Shown here one piece after another: positions 1 through 5,245 of a stretch of DNA of 6,865 nt. Location of the stretch: contig QNAF01000141.1 in assembly GCA_003641405.1 (NCBI GenBank), forward strand, positions 1 through 6,865, read 5' to 3'. The notes beneath the pieces were generated by a model, which was not told the DNA's origin, did no database searches, and saw nothing but the letters and a program-made list of their open reading frames with translations. Positions within the stretch are counted from its first letter, which is position 1. Each line of letters begins with the position of its first letter. The translations under genes were made by a program, and so were the position numbers. This DNA comes from Candidatus Zixiibacteriota bacterium. GTDB taxonomy: Bacteria > Zixibacteria > MSB-5A5 > GN15 > FEB-12.

Positions 1-86
1 ATACAATTGGTTTCCGTCACTGCTTTTGTCGAGGTTTTTTGCTTTTTCAATCAGATCTTCTCAGAAAGCTGAATCTGGGGACCGAC

Positions 87-112
87 GCGCAATAGTGCGC
101 TTGAATGCGCTT
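87..112 (+). promoter_or_regulatory. Small hairpin and TGCGCTT direct repeat in the RNA-binding protein leader
   Basis: Non-coding stretch 1-176 ahead of the RRM gene. It contains a 5-bp inverted repeat, GCGCA (87-91) and TGCGC (96-100), around a 4-nt loop. The heptamer TGCGCTT occurs twice (96-102 and 106-112), 3 nt apart. T-rich DNA at 35-48 could be the end of an upstream terminator, but no clear stem goes with it. I could not find a convincing -35/-10 pair. Small RRM protein genes often have long regulated leaders, but regulation here is only inferred. Confidence 0.25.
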
Positions 113-176
113 ATCCGATGTACGTTGTCCAAAACAAAACAGGACCACATGAGGATAAGCGAAACTGGAGTGTAGG

Positions 177-497
177 ATGAATATCTACATCGGTAATCTG
201 TCGTATGAAACGACAGAAGATGACCTCCGTCAGGCTTTTGAAAGCCACGGAGAAGTCACCAGCGTGAACGTTATCACGGACAGAGACAGTGGCAGACCCA
301 GAGGATTTGCTTTTGTCGAAATGCCCAGCAACGACGAGGGCACCGCAGCCATCGCTGGCCTGAATGGTCAGGAATTGAATGGACGCGCCCTTAATGTCAA
401 CGAAGCGCGCCCCCGCACCGAACGTGGCGGCGGCGGCGGCGGCCGTGGCGGCAGTCGTGGCGGCGGCGGTGGTGGTGGACGTGGTCGGTCCTGGTAA
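177..497 (+). CDS. Small glycine-rich RRM RNA-binding protein
   Basis: A 106-residue single-RRM RNA-binding protein, expected to bind single-stranded RNA in the cytoplasm. The RRM fills residues 1-78. RNP2 is IYIGNL (3-8) and RNP1 is RGFAFVEM (42-49), with the aromatic residues Y4, F44 and F46 at the usual RNA-stacking positions. Residues 83-106 form a Gly/Arg tail of RGG type ending in RGRSW. This architecture matches the bacterial/cyanobacterial Rbp family in length and order; members are linked to cold response and RNA handling, but the targets here are unknown. The ATG follows GGAG (167-170) by 6 nt. The gene stands alone, with a strong terminator 47 nt after the stop. The tail is encoded by near-repetitive GGC/GGT codons, so its length could vary by slippage. 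Overlapping minus-strand frames rich in proline and arginine are only the complement of this tail. Confidence 0.95.
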   Translation: MNIYIGNLSYETTEDDLRQAFESHGEVTSVNVITDRDSGRPRGFAFVEMPSNDEGTAAIAGLNGQELNGRALNVNEARPRTERGGGGGGRGGSRGGGGGGGRGRSW

Positions 498-543
498 TCG
501 GCGCTGGTTCTAACACCAAGAAAGACAACAATAGACAATACAA

Positions 544-580
544 AAAGGAGACTGGCGAAAGCCGGTCTCCTTTCTTTGTT
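544..580 (+). terminator. Rho-independent terminator of the RRM gene
   Basis: A 13-bp stem (544-556 with 561-573, one G-T wobble at 553) closes on a GAAA tetraloop (557-560) and runs into TTTCTTTGTT. A long stem, GNRA loop and T-rich tail make this a textbook intrinsic terminator. It separates the RRM gene from the operon downstream. The wobble is a G-U pair only when transcribed from the plus strand, which agrees with termination of the RRM transcript. Confidence 0.93.
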
Positions 581-674
581 AGCGAGCAGGCAGAACACCG
601 AAAGAGGCTGTTCCAGAAGTGTCTGTTCCGACCGTTTTTGCGGCTGTTGAAGCTCGAAGGCAGTCGTTTTTCCC

Positions 675-703
675 TTGACATATAGGCCGAAATAGACTAT
701 CCT
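675..703 (+). promoter_or_regulatory. Sigma70-type promoter for the S74/dockerin-like operon
   Basis: A perfect TTGACA -35 box (675-680) is followed after 17 nt by TATCCT (698-703), a 4/6 match to the -10 consensus. Predicted initiation is near 710, leaving a leader of about 160 nt before the ATG at 872. It lies downstream of the terminator at 544-580 and points at the operon, as expected. Confidence 0.7.
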
Positions 704-710
704 ACCCCTA

Positions 711-752
711 ACCCGGCAACCACACCTTCGGTCCGCTACTTCTGTGCCGGGT
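711..752 (+). promoter_or_regulatory. Structured 5' leader: 8-bp stem with 26-nt loop
   Basis: ACCCGGCA (711-718) and TGCCGGGT (745-752) are perfect complements around a 26-nt loop. The stem begins within a base or two of the predicted transcription start, where it could protect the mRNA 5' end. TACCC (703-707) can also pair with GGGTA (764-768) to make an outer helix, but only if transcription starts further upstream than predicted. I do not recognise it as a known riboswitch class. Confidence 0.5.
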
Positions 753-779
753 CCACGGATATTGGGTAATTTGACGCTG

Positions 780-797
780 CCGCAGGCTACTGTGCGG
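780..797 (+). promoter_or_regulatory. Second leader hairpin upstream of the S74 gene
   Basis: CCGCA (780-784) pairs with TGCGG (793-797) around an 8-nt loop. It lies in the same leader as the 711-752 stem, about 75 nt before the start codon. It is short, and its function is unknown. Confidence 0.3.
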
Positions 798-871
798 AAG
801 GCGGATTGCAGCATCGTGCATCAGAAAGATCGATTACACATACAACTACATCATATCAGAAGAGGTACGCT

Positions 872-2596
872 ATGAGACAAACGCTCAAGATTGCCGCGAT
901 TCTCACGCTCATTGTCGCATTGGGCTCAGTCGCCGTGGCAGAGGTGCCGCAGGTGATCAACTATCAGGGGCGACTGACGGACGCCAACGGTGATGCAGTG
1001 GTGGATGGGAACTATCTTATCAAATTCACCATCTACGATTCGGAAACGGGTGACAACAACCTTTGGTCGAGTGATTATCGACAGATTACGATAGTAGACG
1101 GTCTCTTTGCCTATGCATTGGGTGACACTGTTGCACTGCCGGACGACCTGTTTGAGATCGATACAACCCGCTTTTTGGGAATCAAAGTAGGCGCAAACGA
1201 TGAGATTGCACCGCGAACAAAACTCGTGTCGGTTCCCTATGCTTACCATTCGTTGAGATCTGACTCTGCCGGTGTAGCCACCATCGCTCTTGATGTTTCT
1301 TGCGACGGGTGTGTCTCAGCGTCACATCTTAACGATGGTGCTGTCACTTCGACCAAAATCGCACCAAACGCGGTTTTTTCAACGCACATAGCTCCGGGAG
1401 AGGTAGAGGAAACGCATATCGCTGAGGATGCGATCACATCTGAGAAAATAGCAAACGGCACGATCCTATTTGAGGATATTGATCCAAACGGAGCGACCTC
1501 GGGGGAGGTTATGAAGTGGGACGGCATGGCATGGAATTCGGACAACGATGAGACCGGCGATAATGACTGGATTCCGTCAGGCGATGACATCTACTCGGGA
1601 GTGGCCGGCAACGTCGGAATTGGCACAACAAGCCCGAGCCACAAACTCCACGTTAACGGCAGCATCCTGGCGCTCGGGGTAAACACCGGTTACGGCGTGA
1701 ACGAACTGCACGCCATGGATCAGGATGTTCGCACCACAGATGCACCGTCTTTCAATCGCGTCCACCTGTCAGACTACGGAACGGCTCTGGGAGGCATGCA
1801 TGTTGGTGGAACGTCAGACCCCGGCACTGACAACTTTATAGTTGATGGCAACGTTGGTGTTGGCACTTCTTCTCCGCAGGAAAAATTCCACATTACTAAT
1901 GGTAGCTTCTTGCTGGATGGTACAAACGCGAACATGGAAGTGAGTGGCAATACAGCGCTGGCCACCTATAGTGCTGCGAAGGTCGGCATCGGTACAACTT
2001 CCCCTAATCAGAAGCTATCCGTTAACGGTAGTGCCGAAATCGGTAGTTTGTATCTGGACTCTCAGCCACCGCACATGTACATGAGAATAGGCACTTCCGG
2101 CGACTTTGTGCTAAAAGCTGGCAATAGTGAGGGGGGTTCCCCCGGTGCCAATCTTACAATGATCTCAGGGGCTGCTCCAAAGAGCTATTTTCTTAATGGT
2201 AATGTCGGTATTGCCACAACTGCTCCCGGATACACCCTTGATGTTCAGGGATCTGTCAATGCGCGGGATGGCTATTCTCAGGTGAGCGATCGTCGGTTCA
2301 AGGCAGACATACAGACTATCACTGATGCTGTAGGTAAAATCTCTGCGATAGACGGTATCACATTCACTTGGCGGTGCGACGAGTTCCAGAAAATGGACTT
2401 CCCCTCAGGACGTAAGTTAGGTGTCATCGCGCAAGAAGTTGAAACAGTGTTGCCGGAGGCTGTGAAATCTAACCCAGAAGGTTACAGGTCTGTCGACTAC
2501 GGATCATTGGTTCCTCTTCTCATTGAGGGTATCAAAGAGCAGCAGAAGCTGATTGAATCTCTCGAACAGCGTATTGCAGAACTTGAGAGAAGGTAG
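872..2596 (+). CDS. Secreted tail-fibre-like surface protein with self-cleaving Peptidase S74 chaperone domain
   Basis: A 574-residue exported protein. A signal peptide (1-23, likely cut at AVA|E) is followed by a beta-rich head (about 24-128) opening with INYQGRL. Next come six decapeptide repeats (145-204), four GNVGIGTTSP-type fibre repeats (246-461), and a C-terminal S74 domain (about 466-574). That domain, the intramolecular chaperone of endosialidase and phage tail spikes, trimerises, helps fold the fibre, then cuts itself off. The catalytic pair is visible: S472 and K477 in SDRRFK, spaced as in the endosialidase domain, so cleavage before S472 would release about 103 residues. GVIAQEVE (517-524) and VDYGSLVPLLIEGIKEQ (541-557) are the other family motifs, ending in a coiled coil (to 574). 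The ATG at 872 is chosen over the in-frame TTG at 806 because it has GAGG (862-865) 6 nt upstream and starts the signal peptide. It is probably a surface fibre or adhesin; there are no phage genes nearby, so it is not a prophage tail gene. Ligand unknown. Confidence 0.9.
   Translation: MRQTLKIAAILTLIVALGSVAVAEVPQVINYQGRLTDANGDAVVDGNYLIKFTIYDSETGDNNLWSSDYRQITIVDGLFAYALGDTVALPDDLFEIDTTRFLGIKVGANDEIAPRTKLVSVPYAYHSLRSDSAGVATIALDVSCDGCVSASHLNDGAVTSTKIAPNAVFSTHIAPGEVEETHIAEDAITSEKIANGTILFEDIDPNGATSGEVMKWDGMAWNSDNDETGDNDWIPSGDDIYSGVAGNVGIGTTSPSHKLHVNGSILALGVNTGYGVNELHAMDQDVRTTDAPSFNRVHLSDYGTALGGMHVGGTSDPGTDNFIVDGNVGVGTSSPQEKFHITNGSFLLDGTNANMEVSGNTALATYSAAKVGIGTTSPNQKLSVNGSAEIGSLYLDSQPPHMYMRIGTSGDFVLKAGNSEGGSPGANLTMISGAAPKSYFLNGNVGIATTAPGYTLDVQGSVNARDGYSQVSDRRFKADIQTITDAVGKISAIDGITFTWRCDEFQKMDFPSGRKLGVIAQEVETVLPEAVKSNPEGYRSVDYGSLVPLLIEGIKEQQKLIESLEQRIAELERR
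1304..1483 (+). repeat. Six decapeptide repeats within the S74 surface protein
   Basis: Residues 145-204 read as six consecutive 10-residue units: DGCVSASHLN, DGAVTSTKIA, PNAVFSTHIA, PGEVEETHIA, EDAITSEKIA, NGTILFEDID. The consensus is about x-[GND]-A-[VI]-x-S-x-[KH]-I-A. Regular hydrophobic positions 4 and 9 suggest a beta-solenoid or triple-stranded fibre shaft. The DNA copies have diverged, so selection acts on the protein pattern. Confidence 0.8.
1607..2254 (+). repeat. Four spaced GNVGIGTTSP-type fibre repeats
   Basis: Four copies of a motif of about 19 residues start near residues 246, 326, 369 and 443: GNVGIGTTSPSHKLHVNGS, GNVGVGTSSPQEKFHITNGS, AKVGIGTTSPNQKLSVNGS and GNVGIATTAPGYTLDVQGS. 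Spacers are irregular (80, 43 and 74 residues between starts). Such motifs commonly precede S74 chaperone domains in fibre proteins and probably form trimeric beta modules. Confidence 0.85.
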
Positions 2597-2620
2597 CAAA
2601 CCAAGAACTGGAGACACACT

Positions 2621-3295
2621 TTGAGACATATAGTCATAACTGTGCTACTGTTTGGGCTGTTTGCAACGGTCAGCTTTGCTGCTGACTTGGGCGGCGCGAA
2701 AGCCGACAAGTCCAAACCGGTAGTGACAACACAGAAAAACGAAACAACCAAGCAAATAGTGAACAAACCCACTGAGATTACGACTCCCCCCGTCCCTCAG
2801 ATAGTACTAGCGACCGCTCCCAAAGCCGGCGAGGAAATCAACTGGCAGGTGCTCTCAGGCGGAGGAACGAAAGGCGACGACGGGACATACTACCTCAGTG
2901 GCACAGTAGGTCAGACGGCGGTGAGAGTGGGAACGTACAACATCGACGATCAGCTTCGTCACGGATACTGGCAGTTTTTCGGCGGCGGGTATACTTGCTG
3001 TATCCCGCCATCAGTCGGTGACCTTGATCAGTCTGCGCTTGGTCCACCTCCGCAAGCGCTCGGCTTCAACTACGACGGCGCCGACCTGTCGTTGATGATT
3101 AATGGTTTGTTCATTGATCCGGCAAATGGTTGGGATGGCATCTGTCTGGATGAAGCTGATGTTGACTTCACTAGTGAACGTCCGGTTACGAATGCGATGG
3201 TCATTGACGGTGCCGACCTGTCGATTCTGATTGACGCGTTGTTCATCGCCCCGACGCACTATTTGAAGAACTGTGACGGGACAGATAACTGGTAG
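2621..3295 (+). CDS. Secreted protein with two dockerin-like calcium-loop repeats
   Basis: A 224-residue exported protein. The TTG start is supported by GGAG (2610-2613) with 7-nt spacing and by an immediate signal peptide (1-20, likely cut at SFA|A). Residues 28-65 are a Thr/Lys/Pro-rich linker. Residues 73-120 form the INWQVLSGGG...GTVGQTAV...HGYWQ module, which I know from secreted proteins of Zixibacteria-like genomes; its function is unknown. Two dockerin-like units follow: GDLDQS (133-138) with YDGADLSLMINGLFI (151-165), and DEADVDFTSE (177-186) with IDGADLSILIDALFI (195-209). The Asp-rich loops plus amphipathic helix suggest Ca2+ binding and possible docking to a cohesin-like partner. 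Four cysteines (126, 127, 175, 218) flank the repeats. It starts 24 nt after the S74 gene, so the two are probably co-transcribed and co-secreted. No catalytic domain is visible, so it may be structural or an adaptor. Confidence 0.8.
   Translation: MRHIVITVLLFGLFATVSFAADLGGAKADKSKPVVTTQKNETTKQIVNKPTEITTPPVPQIVLATAPKAGEEINWQVLSGGGTKGDDGTYYLSGTVGQTAVRVGTYNIDDQLRHGYWQFFGGGYTCCIPPSVGDLDQSALGPPPQALGFNYDGADLSLMINGLFIDPANGWDGICLDEADVDFTSERPVTNAMVIDGADLSILIDALFIAPTHYLKNCDGTDNW
3017..3247 (+). repeat. Pair of dockerin-like repeats (coding)
   Basis: Two related units encode residues 133-165 and 177-209 of the preceding protein. The cores, DGADLSLMI and DGADLSILI, start at 3074 and 3206. They share the 11-base run TGCCGACCTGTCG or GCGCCGACCTGTCG apart from one or two changes, pointing to internal duplication. 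The loop segments (GDLDQSALG versus EADVDFTSE) differ much more. Confidence 0.7.
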
Positions 3296-3302
3296 ACAAC
3301 TC

Positions 3303-3329
3303 GGCGGTCAGGCAGAGACACCTGACGCC
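3303..3329 (+). terminator. Weak hairpin after the operon, possible transcript end
   Basis: GGCGGTCAGG (3303-3312) pairs with CCTGACGCC (3321-3329) with one bulged G and an 8-nt loop, starting 7 nt after the stop. There is no T-run, so it is not a standard intrinsic terminator; it may protect the 3' end or assist another type of termination. The remaining gap to 3605 holds a perfect 10-bp palindrome (CCGCATGCGG, 3331-3340) and a short AGCCC/GGGCT hairpin (3355-3371). I see no gene there. Confidence 0.3.
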
Positions 3330-3605
3330 ACCGCATGCGGACGGTTTATCAACAAGCCCTAGCGTCGGGCTATAGGGAAAAACATCAGATAACGCGTAGG
3401 CGTTCTCTTCTGCCCAGCGGCTGAAAGACGATTATCTATCTCCCCGAATTTACCGATCCAGGGAAAAAGAAGGCTTCACCGAAAATATCCGTCTCAGAAC
3501 TGCTCAGGATTTCAACAATTTCCCCGAGCCAGGATCAGAATGCATGGGTTTTCCTAAGGATTCCTTTCGCCAACTAAACCCCCGCGTTCTCACGCCGACA
3601 AAACA

Positions 3606-3632
3606 TTAAGTATCGGTAAGACTGTGTATAAT
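3606..3632 (+). promoter_or_regulatory. Promoter for the porin gene
   Basis: A perfect TATAAT -10 box (3627-3632) lies 35 nt before the GTG start. The best nearby -35 candidate, TTAAGT (3606-3611), matches TTGACA only 3/6 at 15-nt spacing, so the promoter rests mainly on the -10 box and may need an activator. Confidence 0.55.
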
Positions 3633-3667
3633 AAATTCAGTACCCAAATACTATTTAGGGGGGCAAA

Positions 3668-5047
3668 GTGAAAAGATTCACTACCATCGCGGGTGCAAGC
3701 TTACTGCTGCTTATGTTCGCAGCGGGCACAACCGCGTTCGGACAGGACTTTGACGCGCTGGTCAAAGTGGTTGATAAGATCGAAGTCAACCTTCGGTCAA
3801 TGGTCGAAAAGGAATCCGAATCTCGAAGGCAGGACATTACTAAGCTGCGGAAGGAAATGTCCCAGCTCAAGAACAGTGGTTCACCGGCGGCACCGCCGAC
3901 CGCTGGCATCACCGAAGAGCAATTGGCCGATGTCATAGCCGAACTGGCGGTGCTCACAGTCGAGGTTCAGGGACTGAAGAGAATCTTTGACAACAACGCG
4001 AAGCAACTGGTTTCAATTGACGATGAGGGCTTCTATTTGTCTCCAAAGACCGATCCGGAAGTGGTCGAGCTCAGCGAGCGACTGGCTGAACTCAGCACTT
4101 CACTGGAGAGTTTGCTTACAAACAACTCCTCTGCCATACAGCCGAACCCATCGGTAAAACACGGCAACATAGCGCTTAGCGCTTTTGTGCATGAACATTT
4201 CAACAGCGGCCCGGATGAAACCTCCAGTTTTGTTTCCAAACGCGCTCGCCTAACAATTAAGGGAGATATCAACGAATACGCCCAAATCAAGATCCAGGGT
4301 GAGTTTGCAAAGTCACCCAAGCTGCTTGACGGCCAGGTGACTATCTCACCACACAAACAGTGGTCGTTGAGTATGGGGCAGTACAAGCCACCGTTTGGAA
4401 CTGATTTTCTTATTTCGGCAAGCAGTACACCTTTTGTAAACAGATCGATAGCGTCCGGATTGGGAACAAACCGCGACATCGGCGCTACAGTCTCATATCG
4501 AAACAATTTCAGCCCCGACTATTCACTTAAGTTCACCGCCGGTCTGTTCAACGGCTCGGGGATCAACACCTCCGATGCCAACAACCACAAGAACTTCGTA
4601 GCGCGCCTGGAAGCCAAATTGTTCGGTATATTCACGTTATCTCCGAACGTATACGCAGGAAAAACCAATGAGGTTGATGCACTCAAGCAGGACCTCGTTG
4701 ATGTTGCAGGCTCACTAACATGGAAGTGGCACCGGGAAATCGTGGAAGCTGAATATATCCGTTCAGAATGGGGCAACACCGAACGTCGCGGCTGGTATAT
4801 CTGGGGTGGACATTCATTTGATATTGGTCTGGGTTTCCTGAAAGAACTGCAGTTGTTGGCACGTTATGAGCAATATGATCCCGACGCGAGCACCAATGAT
4901 GACCGAACAAACCGGCTGACCGCAGGGACAAACCTGTTTGTTGACAACAAATATACCAAGATCCAATTGAATTATGAACTCAATTCAGAACAGGGAGTGT
5001 CGATAGATAATAATGAGTTCTTCGTCAACGTTCAGGTAGCGTTTTAG
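3668..5047 (+). CDS. Phosphate-selective-porin-type (Porin_O_P) outer-membrane protein with N-terminal coiled coil
   Basis: A 459-residue outer-membrane beta-barrel. The GTG start follows the AGGGGGG tract (3657-3663) and opens a signal peptide (1-25, likely cut at AFG|Q). Residues about 27-150 are helical and coiled-coil-prone in three stretches (about 27-69, 82-112, 130-150), split by a Pro/Ala linker (71-79). The barrel starts near 165. Family hallmarks include SKRARLTIKGDI (190-201), the strand and turn MGQYKPPFGTDF (236-247), NRDIGATVSYRN (268-279), alternating aromatic strands throughout, and a C-terminal strand ending in F459, the BAM recognition signal. OprO/OprP relatives pass phosphate or polyphosphate. 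The arginine/lysine selectivity ladder cannot be checked by eye, so the substrate is open. The gene has its own promoter and no transporter genes beside it, giving no substrate clue. The coiled coil might reach through the periplasm towards peptidoglycan (inference). Confidence 0.82.
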   Translation: MKRFTTIAGASLLLLMFAAGTTAFGQDFDALVKVVDKIEVNLRSMVEKESESRRQDITKLRKEMSQLKNSGSPAAPPTAGITEEQLADVIAELAVLTVEVQGLKRIFDNNAKQLVSIDDEGFYLSPKTDPEVVELSERLAELSTSLESLLTNNSSAIQPNPSVKHGNIALSAFVHEHFNSGPDETSSFVSKRARLTIKGDINEYAQIKIQGEFAKSPKLLDGQVTISPHKQWSLSMGQYKPPFGTDFLISASSTPFVNRSIASGLGTNRDIGATVSYRNNFSPDYSLKFTAGLFNGSGINTSDANNHKNFVARLEAKLFGIFTLSPNVYAGKTNEVDALKQDLVDVAGSLTWKWHREIVEAEYIRSEWGNTERRGWYIWGGHSFDIGLGFLKELQLLARYEQYDPDASTNDDRTNRLTAGTNLFVDNKYTKIQLNYELNSEQGVSIDNNEFFVNVQVAF

Positions 5048-5055
5048 GGGGAAAT

Positions 5056-5075
5056 GGCAGGTTTGAAGACCTGCC
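5056..5075 (+). other. Hairpin just after the porin gene
   Basis: GGCAGGT (5056-5062) pairs perfectly with ACCTGCC (5069-5075) around a TTGAAG loop, 8 nt after the porin stop. No T-run follows, so it is not a classical terminator. The loop TTGAAG is itself complementary to CTTCAA (5076-5081), giving an A-B-A'-B' order and two mutually exclusive foldings. It may act at the porin 3' end or belong to a dispersed palindromic repeat. Confidence 0.5.
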
Positions 5076-5093
5076 CTTCAAGACTGGTTAAGT

Positions 5094-5240
5094 ATAGATG
5101 AACATAACAAAACACATAATGAGGGAGAGTTTTGTGCGTGGTGTACGTCCTCGTGCGCCACGTGGATACAGGGGCAGACCGGGAGGTCTGCCGTCCACAA
5201 AAAGATAGATGAGCAAAATAAAACACACATATAGGGGAGT
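5094..5240 (+). repeat. Imperfect direct repeat of the chemoreceptor leader and Shine-Dalgarno region
   Basis: The stretch 5094-5125 aligns without gaps to 5205-5236 (offset 111 nt) at 25 of 32 positions; the first 23 positions match at 20. Both copies begin ATAGATGA, pass through AAAACACA, and end in a purine-rich Shine-Dalgarno-like tract (GAGGGAG at 5121-5127; AGGGGAG at 5233-5239). Only the second serves the chemoreceptor ATG. Each copy is preceded by a 20-nt hairpin starting GGCAG and ending CTGCC, so the repeat unit probably includes the hairpin. Confidence 0.6.
5138..5198 (+). repeat. Double-hairpin palindromic element between the leader copies
   Basis: Two adjacent hairpins. The first is a 10-bp stem, GTGGTGTACG (5138-5147) with CGTGCGCCAC (5152-5161), TCCT loop; its two wobbles are G-U only in plus-strand RNA. 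The second is a perfect 8-bp stem, GGCAGACC (5173-5180) with GGTCTGCC (5185-5192), GGGA loop, itself enclosed by GTGGA (5162-5166) and TCCAC (5194-5198). The compact paired-hairpin form resembles REP/BIME-type intergenic repeats, though copy number elsewhere cannot be seen from this window. Confidence 0.6.
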
Positions 5241-5245
5241 ATGAG

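Noticed and set aside
35..69. Terminator of an upstream gene at the left edge
   Set aside because: The T-rich run and a GCTTT/AAAGC pair are present, but the loop would be 19 nt and the T-run is on the wrong side of the stem.
711..768. Known riboswitch (SAM-I-like GGCAACC...TGCCGGGTCC pattern)
   Set aside because: The resemblance is limited to short strings. The required SAM-I core junction and kink-turn are not visible, and the gene downstream is not metabolic.
368..814. Minus-strand open frames over the RRM tail and downstream gap (148 and 94 codons)
   Set aside because: The proline/arginine runs are the complement of the GGC/GGT glycine tail. The frames also run through a strong plus-strand terminator and a promoter, with no homology pattern of their own.
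806..871. Longer N-terminus for the S74 protein starting at the TTG at 806
   Set aside because: It has no well-spaced Shine-Dalgarno, and it would place 22 polar residues before a clear signal peptide. The ATG at 872 has GAGG at 6-nt spacing and starts the signal peptide directly.
1607..2596. Prophage or tailocin tail-fibre locus
   Set aside because: The S74 protein has a Sec-type signal peptide and a secreted dockerin-like neighbour. No baseplate, sheath, lysis or integrase gene is present.
5115..5120. CATAAT as a -10 box for the chemoreceptor
   Set aside because: It matches the consensus 5/6, but no -35 element lies at a proper distance and it is inside the A-rich duplicated leader, so it was not called.
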